DNA of 64,000 nucleotides, from NCBI GenBank assembly GCA_907165275.2, contig OU015649.1, positions 4,432,001-4,496,000 on the forward strand, written 5' to 3'. Made by a program: the position numbers and the translations under genes. Origin of the DNA: Zygaena filipendulae (lineage: Eukaryota > Arthropoda > Insecta > Lepidoptera > Zygaenidae). This document shows, piece after piece, positions 36,735-48,700 of this stretch (within the stretch, counting starts at the first letter, position 1; every line of letters starts with the position of its first letter). The notes under the pieces were generated by a model. The model did not search any database, had not been told where the DNA came from, and saw only the letters and a program-made list of their open reading frames with translations.

Positions 36735-39700
36735 TTACATATTTCTGGTGCTGAGACCCACCTTGTCGGAGGATCCGGCCAGTATGAGCGGCGAGGAGGG
36801 CGCGGGCAGGTCCTGGTCCCGGGGCGCGGCGGAGCGCCGCGTCTCTCCGGCGAGCTGGTGCGCTTCCCTCGGCAGCCAGCGCCACACCAGCGGCGCGAAC
36901 AGCTCCGCGTCGCGGGCGCGGCGCGCGTCGCAGCACCAGCCCACCAGCGCGCCCACCGCCAGCGTCGTGAGCAGCCCGAGCGGCGCGATCCAGTGGTACG
37001 ACACGCGGAACAGCGGGAATATCGACTCCGGGTCCTGACGCAAGGTGCGGTAAACCATTCCTTACTATATTATAATTAAAGTTATTAAAGTTATTAACAC
37101 AGAACGCTTTATAGAGAGTTATAGAACGTTTTTTTAATTATGTGTTTACCTTACTACATTGTTTAAATACATTGGAAAATACATTGTGTAAAAAAATATT
37201 GGAAAAAATGACGCTATAATTTTAAAACACGATTTACTCCAAATTTCTCCGGTGTGGGTTAACACAGTATTGCTTACCTCTGTCCAAAATGCCAAAGTGT
37301 TTGCAACGAATTGTCATGAAATTTTTCATACACGTTGTCAGGGGTACAGAGAAGAACATAGGGTACTTTTATCCCGGAATTCCTGCGGGAACTCCGTAAT
37401 CAACGCGTGTGAAGTTGCGGCAGACAGCTAGTGAATAAATAAATATAACCGTATAAAAGTAAATATCACTGAATAAAAATAATAGAGAAGATATGATGAT
37501 TTTTTATAACGGATGGCGGTAGATTCACCACTGCATTGCAATCAGCAGCAATACAGCAGCAGCAGTATACACTTTGATAATCTTTAAACATTATCCTATT
37601 GCAATATGGTTCAATGACTGACAGAACTCAGACCAAATAAAAACTAAAAACGGAACGCTTCGAACAAACAAATGAAGCCAAGAAAAAGACATCATCGTCG
37701 TATACGTACACAGAAACACGCACACACTTACAAGAAAAAGACATCATAAATCACTTATCACCAGTAAGTAAACTTTGCAAATCCATACACTTTCCTAATC
37801 ACCACATGCATACGCAACCGGCTTCACCTCGTTGTTCGAGACGTTCCGTCTTTAGTTTTTATTTGGTCTGAGTGTCAGAAGTGTTGGTATGCTTCTGTTG
37901 CTGACTGTACTAGGGCCTTGTAACGAGGCCTCTGTGTGCCACTCGTTATGATATCCTGCCACATTTTTATTATCACTTTTATTTTCAACAAACATACAGT
38001 ACCTAAGTAGTATTTCTGTATTATTTAGCATTCTTGATTCTAAATTCAAATCGTGTATTTTCTATGTTCCAGCTTATACATAATTATGTATAGTCAATTT
38101 ATCACTCTTTAGGCTATCTAAATTATCTATCTAATATATATAAATCACGTGTCACGTTGTTTGTCCGCGATGGACTCCGAAACTACTGAACGAATTTTGA
38201 TAAAATTTTGCAACCATTTATAATATGGTCCAACTTAAAAGATAGGATAGTTTTTATCCCGGAATTCCCTCGGAAACTGAAGGACATAGAGTAATTTTTT
38301 CCCGAAACCTCCGCGGGAACTCCGAAATTACCGCGGATGAAATCGCGGGGGACAGCTAGTGTAGGTATTTATAAAAACGAGCGAGCCGGAGGTATTAGGA
38401 CAGGTCCCCGAAATAAACCCGACAGCTAAAGCAGCTCCACTGGCCATGCAATACTCACGAGGTCGCTGTGCACGGGCACGTACGAGGAGTTGAGCGCGCA
38501 CAGCGGCGCGACGCGGGCGGGCGGCGCGCGCAGGCCGCGGGCGGCGGCCGCCTGCGTGCCCAGCGACACGGCGCCCGCCGCCAGCGCGCCCGCCGCCGCG
38601 CCCGCCACCGCGCCGCGCGGCCCCACCCACGGGAACGCCATGCCCAGCGTGAAGATGCCGCACGTCGCGCTCGCCGCTATCGCCGACAGCGCCGTCGCCA
38701 CGCCTGCACACGCGCGCCGCGCGCAACAGCGTCACAGAAAAGACGATCGAAAAATAGGCCAACAAGGCTATATTTGACTATATTTTTGTCATTAGTAGGT
38801 ACGTCCTCTAGATTCATTAAATACTAGCTGTGCCCTGCGGTTTCACCCGCATGTCGCGCTCGCCGACAGCGCCGTCGCCACGCCAGGCGCGTGAACGAGC
38901 GTCTTATAAAAAAAACTACATAAATATCGTCCAATTTTGCGTTTCTTAGTTTTCTACAACAACAACGATTAAATATTGTCAACCATGGCTTAGATACAGA
39001 ATACAGATACATCCAAGGCACCCAGATTTTGGGTCCTGGTTAGAATGCTTGTTGAGGCACAAAGGAATATGTATGTAGGTAGGTATACAGATATGCCACG
39101 GGGAAGTTAGCCAGTTATTATTAGCCGACAGCGCCGTCGCCACGCCTGGCGCGCGCACGAGCGTGATAGAGAAACGATAGAAAAACAGTCCCGTCCCATA
39201 AGGCTATTTGACTACGTTTTTGTTTTTAGTACATCCTGTCGATTCATAAAAGACTTCTTTTTTACGGGTAAGCAAAAATAACGGAGATACGTTGGATCGA
39301 TATTTCGCGTGACGTCACAAGCAGGTAGATACTATTTTTACCTGCATATGACCCACACCTAAACTTTAATGCACTTTATCCAAGTTTATTTTCATTAATT
39401 TGGCTAAGGGACCATGGCTTAATTACAGACACTCAAATCTAATCTAAGGCACCTATAATTTTGGGGTTCTAGTAAGCATGCCTGTTGAGGCACAAGGGAA
39501 TAATATGTAGATGATGCCACGAGAAAGCCAACAGCGCGTCGCCACGCCGCACCTGCCACGCGCCCAAGCAACGGCTTTAACAGGCTATGATAAGGTGCAT
39601 CTAGTTTTAGGGCTCGACGTATACGCTTTAATTGTGTATTAAAAATAAAAAAAAAAATTAAAAAAAAATTAAAAAAAAATCTAGGACTACATGATTTTAA

Positions 39701-42700
39701 AGGTTTGAAGGTTGTCCGTCAAGATAATATACGTAGCTCGCTGGCGGGATTACTTCTCATTCCTGGTACAGCCCGCCACATACATATACAGAACCATAGG
39801 GACATAGTCAACTTCTAACTGTCGCTGAACATCGACAGTATTGACGAAGATTTGCCCAAATAAAGAAATAGGTATCCTCTAGTTTTATTTATAATTTATG
39901 GGAATATAAAACATTAGAGGTACGCAGTCTTTTGGTTGAAAATGTCAGAGTTCAAATGACAGTCATCGCCGCTTCTAATTCCTCCAACTTCATTTGCATA
40001 TAAACATTTGGTGATCAGCCTTGTTTGTTACTTAAAAGTATACTAGCTAACCCCCGCGGTTTCCCTCGCGGTAATTTCAAAGTCCCCATGGGAATTTCAG
40101 GATAAACTATACATATAAACCTTTCTCATAAATCACTCTATCTATTGGTGAAAACCGCATTAAAATCCATTCAGTAGTTTTTGGATTTATCGCGAAGAAA
40201 CAGCAAAAGCGACTTCAATTAAAATCAATCTTCTATGTAAAGATTTACTGTAAATCTTAATTTATAATTCATACCTAATACACCTCCAAGCTTCGATATG
40301 ACGAACAGCATGAGCAAGGAGACTATAGCGAGTATGGCGGTGAAGCCGCGCGCGATGAGGCCCTGCGTGAACGGCTTGAGGTCCAGCTTGAGCCAGCTGC
40401 CCATGATGTCCTCGACGGCGACCAGCGCGCACGCGTTCAGCACCGCCGACAGCGAACTGGGGGCGACAACTTGCGCATTCAATTTTATACACATAGGCTA
40501 CTTTTCATCTCAAAACTCCCGCAGAAACTTCGAACTTAACGAGGGTAGAGCCGCGGACAACAGCTTTTTGCAGCAATTGGGTACTTTGGGTAGTCCCTCG
40601 CGTAGATTAATAAAAAATATTGCACACGTATTTTTTCTTTTTTTAAATAATCATAAAACAACGGCGATACATTGAGTTGAAATTTCGCGTGACGTCACAA
40701 CCCGGTGCAGTTTGTACGGGGCTTATACTGAATAATGACGTCACGAGTACCCTAAACTTTAATGCGCTTTATCAATTTATTTCATTAATTTGAAAAAGCA
40801 AAAAATACGTAGGTATCTATTATTTTTTTATTTTCCAACTGACGGATTAGTTAGAATTTTGATTTTCTAACCTCGAAAAACCATTTGATACAGGCTCTAG
40901 TCAATATAATGCCCACCTGAGGCCGGCGCCGAACACGCCGGCCAGGAACACGCCGGCCAGGCCGGGCAGCTTCTGCACCTCGGTGACGTACGTGACGAAG
41001 GCGGGCAGCAGCCGGTCGTCGACGAGCGGCGCGCCGCCCGGGGCGCAGCCGCCCACCGTCCACGCCACCCACGCCGCCAGCCCGCACCACACGCACAGCG
41101 ATATCGCCAGTATCGCGCCCACGCAGAAAATGCCCAACGCGCTGCAAACAATACATTTATGTCTCATATCGATAGTCAATAGGACATATCCATACCATTT
41201 AATGTGCTCGATCTGGGGCTACATTTAATTTACATGCAATTTATAATGTTCTTATTTTTTTTGGTAAATAAGCAAGACCTATTATATTTTTAGAAAGTTT
41301 ATTAATATTAAACACTACTCAAACCAGATACGCTCTCACTGTCGGTTATTTTGTTCCGAGAAAATGATATCTTGAGAAGTGATTTTGAGTACCTAGTGTT
41401 ACGACCTACGGGCGTTAGAATATCAGCTGGCGACATCACTCACAAGATGGCCTGCCGCTTGCTAGGCAGCGCGATGTAGCGCTGCACCATCGTCTGGTTG
41501 ACGGAGTTGAAGCACGTCCAGTAGATGCAGCCCCCCACCACCGAGCCCCAGCCGGTCTGACGCTCGTACGGCGATAACTTCCAACTGACGCCAATACCAA
41601 ACCAATTAATTATTATTTATTGATAACTAGCCGTTCCCCGCAGTTTCACCTGCGTTATTTCGGAGTTCCCGTGGAAATTATGGAATAAAAAGTACCTACC
41701 CTATATCTTATTCCAGATACAGACTTTATAATCTATCTATCTCTCTCTCTGTGTGTGTCTCTGCGTCATGTTAATGAATTTATAACCAGAGAGAAGGTAA
41801 TCACTACGTGTTTATAACCATGGCCATGAAATAAACAAAAAATCAATCAATCAACCAAAGAACGTCATAATTCTATAATGAAAAAGATTCATCAAACATG
41901 GAAAAAATTATACAAAGATGACTCAGTAGGTAGGTAAACTAAGTATGTACCTATATTTATTCATTTTGAGGAGAAAATTATATCTATTGTCAAGTTTACG
42001 CAATTACAATCGATATCAATTAGGTACCGTGTTTATCAAAAGTAAACGCTTTTGTGTTTGACCTACGGCGACGAACCGAAATTACTAAGAATAATTAATA
42101 TAGGTATTAAATATTTCAATAAATAATCGAGAAAGACGATTTTACTCGTACCTACATAAAGCATATTAGGTAGAGAAGTATCTCTATAGTATAATTATTC
42201 TGTGCCGAAATCCTAGCTAAGGTACCTAAGAATTTTTTTTAAACTTATAATAATACTAGCTATGCCCCGCGGTTTCACCCGCGGTAATTTCGGAGTTCCC
42301 GCGGGAGTTTCGGGATGAAAAGTACCCTATGTCCTTCTCTTTACCCCTGGCAACGTGCCAACAACATGCCAAATCTCATCCAAATCCGCTCAGCTATCTT
42401 TGCGTGATTGAGTAAAAAACATCCAAATATCCAAACATGCACACTTTCACATTTATAATATTAGTAGGATTAAATTCGAAAAATTCCACGAATTTTATTC
42501 TTACTACCTGTTATAAGCACTGATTATATTATAATCACCGCTGATATAAGTAATACAATAATCACCAGTGCAGCTTGCACTTAGCTAATGCTGAGTTGGT
42601 GACCCTTTCGGCAGAGCATGCCTAAGGGTTTAAATTGGACACCCTTTTGTTTGTTTGTTTTTTTTTTGCGTGTTGTGCTGAGATACATGTAACACATAAA

Positions 42701-45700
42701 TGTATTCTCTTTCTTTCTGATGTCGATTTTTGCTTACTTGGAGAAATCTAAGCGGCCCGTTTCTCTGGCGACCGTGGAGACCGCACGGAACCCGCCGACG
42801 GCGCAGGTGCCCGCCACTGCCACTAGCAGCACGCCTATGAACATGACGCCGGTCTGCACCGAGTCCGTCCACACTACCGCTCGCAAACCACCCTAGCACA
42901 CCAAAAAAATTTATAGTGTTACCAGCCCGGTGACACTCCAGGATTCAAGTATTTTCCAACAAGTAAAGACGGCTTGCTTGTACACGTGTTGTGCGTGTTA
43001 TAGATAGATTCTACATGTTATACCGTCCTCAGTCTTTACCAAGGTCATTTTCGCGCGGTATGAGGAGGTATAAAAATGGTGGGAGGTATAGAGTGTCGCT
43101 TCTTTATATAATCTCGATTCTTTGGTGTCACCAAGGAATACAAACTTTTACTATCTAAAGAAACGACACTCTCCGCCCCCGCGAACTTCGTGCCTCCCCA
43201 TGCCCCGCCAGGTGCTAGAGGTGATAGCGGTGTATAGGCAGGCCGTTACTGGCTGTTTGCTTGTTAGACAATATCAACTTGAATTTCGAATTCAAAATTC
43301 GTCACCCACGTTCATAAAAAAACGTGTAAACTTGATAGTAGTATCAATATCAGCTAATACTCCTCCTCTATAGCGACCACGTACTGAAAGACGCGGTGTG
43401 TATATTCATTTACAATAGATAAGGTAGCGCATCAAGAACGGTCATCGTAGGCGTGAGTCTCATATAAGCCTGACACTTGGTCAAATAAAGCTCAGCCGGT
43501 ATCTATCTACTACTCCATCGATCAATCATAATATCGTCTCTTTTTCTGACTATATACTCTATATACTCTGTAGTGTTTTATTTCTGTATCCTGTTGCTAT
43601 ACAATCGTTTGCTCATTATTTATTTCGTGTAATTGAGCCTTGAGGTAACTTTCCATAATTCTCGGCCGTTTCAATCGTAAGCCGTCCTTGAAAACATATT
43701 GTGTGGTACCTACCTACTGTGTGGGTTGATAGATATAATGTTAAAATAATAATCTCCGAGCAGTATCAGTAAAGTTTCTTATTTATATTTCCACTAATTA
43801 CCTAAATGGCTCGATACTTATAAACTATACCCCAAAACTACATGAAATAAAGAAGGTAATAATAGTAATTGAACACTATTTAGTTTACATAAATCACTAT
43901 TAGGTACTATACGCACCTATATTATGATACTATCTACAAAATTACCACTACTTTAAAAAAATACTAGGTACACCTATACGTATCTAGTTTTTTCCTGATT
44001 AAAAGGAACGCATTTTCGATAAAACATTGGAAATAAACTTTCGTGCTTTTTCTAACATTATGAGCATACCGGTACATTAAAGAATTAAAACAAATACCTA
44101 TAGGTATTTACTTAATATGGAATTAAATACTCACTAATACAGTATAAAGTCCGCACACAAGGACCATGATCCCACCCACGGCGAACTCATTAAAACCAGT
44201 CACTGAAAATAAAATTACAATACTTATATAAGTAAATGGGTAATGTAATGGGTAATGTACAACGTTTTGTTACTTTTTAGTGAAACTATTTAGTTGTGTT
44301 CGTGAATAAATTTTGTGCAATGATAAATATTAAGAAAAGAAATTCGCTAAAATATAATTCCATGACTCAAGAAATTCGATGAGGAAGTTTCATCATGGTA
44401 GAGTCAATTCACATTGAAAAAGCAGCGAAGCGCAGCAACCTTAGGAGCATATTCGACGCATAGTTTTAACTATCATTTTGAACTTCACAAGGGCCGCACA
44501 ACTGCTAACAGCGTACCGCTATATACCCATTCTATTCAAAATTATTTTCATCGGAATGTAATGTGAAAAATGCTTAATAAATAATCTTTCAATGTGAATT
44601 GATCCTAAGTGGAAACAGATAAATTAACCTAAAACAGTGATATTCAGATACGCCGCTATCGTCTGTTTGGAATATCGAGAGGTCTGTATCAGCTACTGTG
44701 TGTATCGATACGATACGAACGATAATAATATGGGGTGTTCAAAGTCCGGATTATGTGACGGCGCGGCGGCACGCGTCCGTAATATCGCAAGACATGTTTT
44801 ATCAGAAGGTCTTCCCAATACACTCACGCACATATTGGGTTTATATGTATATCTGTGGTGTAAAATTTTCTGTTTCCCGTAACGTAATGTTATGATTGCA
44901 ATTATTATGCCTAAGATCATCTTCAAGACTTTATAATAATTGAACCATTAATTAATTAATAAAGGAAATTTCATGTGTTAAATGAACTCACATTGATTGA
45001 ACGCCAACGCAGGAACATAAACCACCATTGGTAAGAACAATACCTAGCAGAAAAACAATATATATTATTTTCGAATTTTTAAAAATTATAAATAAGTGTT
45101 CCAAGCTGCCACCAAAGCACAAAATACTAAAAGCTTAGGGTGTTAAAGAAGGAAATATGATACATAGGCACATCCAGATTCCAGACCCAAAAGCGGAACT
45201 ACCTATACAAAATCTGCCCACGCGCGGAATCGAACTCGAGACCGATTGATTACTAAGCGGTAGCATTGGGTATGGTGACCAATATCTTTTATTTTTCTAT
45301 TTTGATTAATCTTACTACAAAAAAGTAAACTTATCGTTAATGAAAAATGTTTACTTTGAAATTGATTTTATGGCTACTCCGCCCGGACCCCGGGATTTCA
45401 CCCCCGCTGCAACACCGCCGCGTACGCCGCACGACGCGCGCGCCCATTGATATTATTACGAATAGATAGTGTCCATGTTTTACTGATTTAAAGTCGGATA
45501 AAAAATATAAAAAAGTTTTGAACAAATAATAGAAATGTATCTATTACTGATACTGATTACTGAACCACCAAAAATTTTTTGCGCATTGCTAAAAAAATAT
45601 TCCTGTATATAGATATAATCTATCGTATATAATAGCAAGCAACGTGTTGCTGGCTGTGTCTAGTTACCTACATAATGATAGCTAATTGACCATTGTCCGT

Positions 45701-48700
45701 TACTGTTTACATATAAATTTATTAGCAACGATCACAGTCCACAATCACCAAGTGCCATCTAACCTTGAGTATTTGACACATCTTGGTTATTACGTATCTT
45801 TAAGAATTTAAGTAATGTTGACTATAATATATTACTATTATTACTATACTTCTTACAAGATACTACTTATAGTGTTCGATTCGGTACAGATTTTTGATTA
45901 ACAACTAGCTGTTTTCCGCTGATTCGTCGACACGAAGTTCGGAAATCTCTCGGGAGCTTACATTTTTCCAGTATGAAAACTACTATTATTAAGTTATACT
46001 TTTATTACAGACGGACACTTCAGTTTATGTAGATAATACATAACTATACATAGCTTATAGATTCTAAAATCAATATTTATAATAGATTTACTTATTCGCA
46101 TTATATAAGAGTAGGTAATGTACACCATCCTCTAACTCTAGACACGGATGTGAACTGTAAATATTGAATACATAATAATCATACTATTTAAATAATATCG
46201 TAAAAATAAAATATAATATTCGTGTAAAACATTCATAACATAAAATTTTATTATTCAAATAATTCGCCTTAGAAAGAATAATATTTGTTTCAATAGTTAA
46301 ATATATCTCTCTACTTGGCGGGTGGGATCTACTAGCTGTTGCCCGTGGTTTCACTAGCGTTCATTTCAGAGTTCCCGAGAGATTTCGGGATAAAAATATT
46401 ATGCTGTACCAATGTGTATGCAAAATTTTAGTTGAGTAGTTCAGCCGTGAAAGCGTAACAAACAAACAATCGCATTTATAATTAGTTAGGTAGGCAGAAT
46501 TTCAACTCAAAACAATGGACCAAATATCAATGTAAGGTGGAAATAAGACTGTTATACATAGAGACGGCGTGTTAGATGGGGCCAGTCCATTAAGCACGTG
46601 CATTGCCGTGCGTTCCCGCGTGTCTCGCGTGTCTCGCCTCGCACTCGCAATAGACAATTGAATTGTTGACGCAAAAGAACGACGACGTTCGCGGACAAAG
46701 TCCAGTCACTAAACGATGCTAATGACCTTAACACCATTTGGAATTTCAGATTCTAACGATTGCGCGCGAACCGCGTAGCACCGGTTCGGTTTTGGAATTT
46801 CAAGTTGCAATAAACACTAAACAGTAAATACCTTTAATAGTTATGTAAATATGTGTAATAAATAATATAAACATAAACATATTATGCGTAGTAGGGAGTT
46901 CCCGGGGATCGTCTGAGTGCATCCTGAAACTTGTATGGGTTTTATTTGTTTGTTTGTTACGATTTAACTCAAAAACAGCTGAACCGATTTCCAAAAAGCT
47001 ACATTATCCCTGAGTAACATAGGCTATATTGTAATCTGGAATTCCCGCGGGAACTCCGAAATTATCGCAGGTGAAACCGCGCGGGACAGCTAGTAAAGTA
47101 TATAATATAGAAGTTTGAAAATTGTTTTCAATGTCTTCGTATATTATTAGGCAGGTATCTTAATTGAAATAGATGTTTTAATTTTCCTCTACAGCGATTA
47201 ATTAAACTCACCTCGTCCAAAAGAAACAGAACTGAAGCCACCGCTCGAACATAACGATTGAATCTTAACTCTAAATACTGAAAAATAAAAACATAAAAGT
47301 AAATAAGAATAAATGTGTGAGTGTCGTGAAACACTTAGAACGAAGTTTTTTTACATGTCAAACTCAGTCCTTTATGTCCGTTATGCGTGTAAAGAGGCAT
47401 ATAAGATATATATTATGTATATTTAAAAAAAATTACAGTTGGTTTGTTTTTCCGTAGAGCAGCCGTGATGGAAAATGAACTTTTACTCCCATAAAGAACT
47501 TCACTCTAAAAAATATTAACGCAATGGTTAAATGTAGAGTTGTGAGTTGGTTCTTGAATGTAGCCAAATCAGAAGGTTCAAAGATTTTATGCTGAATTTA
47601 GGTACAAGAACTGTAAGAAACCGCAATTTTTATGAAGCTCATATATAATTAATGTCAATAAAATAAGCAACGGTGACCTTCAAATATTCCCCGAAAAAGT
47701 GAGCACAAGTCTTTAAACAGACATCTGTGTACTTATTTGCATAATTTTCGTATAGTTTAAAGTCAACAAATGAAGTGTTTTGATTGATTGCTTCAGACAC
47801 ACATCTATTGCTGGCTATTGGAAAACCTAGGAGATAAACTAATCTGGTGATAAAAGATGACGTCAAATCTGAGGTATTTATAAAATTCACACTAATATCT
47901 TATAGCGGCTTATAAACGGATAATCTTCAGGAATGGCCACACATGTTTCCACGTTTCACCTGATTTACCTAGACATTAGTAAAAATATATAATAACTTAT
48001 ATATCTATTATGTCTTACAAATCTTTAAATTCAATTTTGGCAAACCTTTATGGCAAGTGACCTTGCCCTAAAAGTATGTGCATATATTATTGTATACAGT
48101 CTATGTATCAATTCTGGTTTGTTTGATTAATAAGACACTTCTTATCGGAAAACCAAACAAAAGTTATTAAACCACCTTGAACAGATAACTTTCAAGGCTA
48201 TTTTTATAAAATTATCCCGTTTCTCCATAAGTATGCTAACTATCTGTTGCTTGCGAGTTTGGCCATGTTGAATTTAGATTTATTCACATATCGACGTGTT
48301 AGGGAAAGTGATTTGTCAAGAAAAAATAAACTAAATAACCCTAATGTGACTAATTACCCATACTAGAATAAATGTTAGACCTCTTAAGTTAAAATCTTAG
48401 TTAAGAAGTACTGTATTAATTATTTAATTTGTGCCAGAGTCGTGTGCGTTCTGGGAAAAAGGCTCTACTACTGTAGGTATATATACATAATAATATTTGT
48501 ATGCGATTTATGCGAATGCTAAATGAATGAATTATTGCGAGAAAAAATCTGGAACTTCGACGGTCAAGACAATCTCTATAGAGAGATAGTCTTTTTACAC
48601 CCATTTGGATTTCTATTCAGATTATACCGGTTACTGTGAAATCATATTTTCGGTAATCCAATCACGTAAAAAACGACGACCAAATTTTTTATTTTCATTT

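Noticed and set aside
38328..38827. Overlapping long ORFs of 91-145 codons on both strands
   Set aside because: They are shadow frames of the GC-rich SLC5 exon 10; only the minus-strand frame that continues the spliced SLC5 protein makes sense.
40851..41228. Arginine- and glycine-rich ORFs on both strands
   Set aside because: Shadow frames of SLC5 exon 8.
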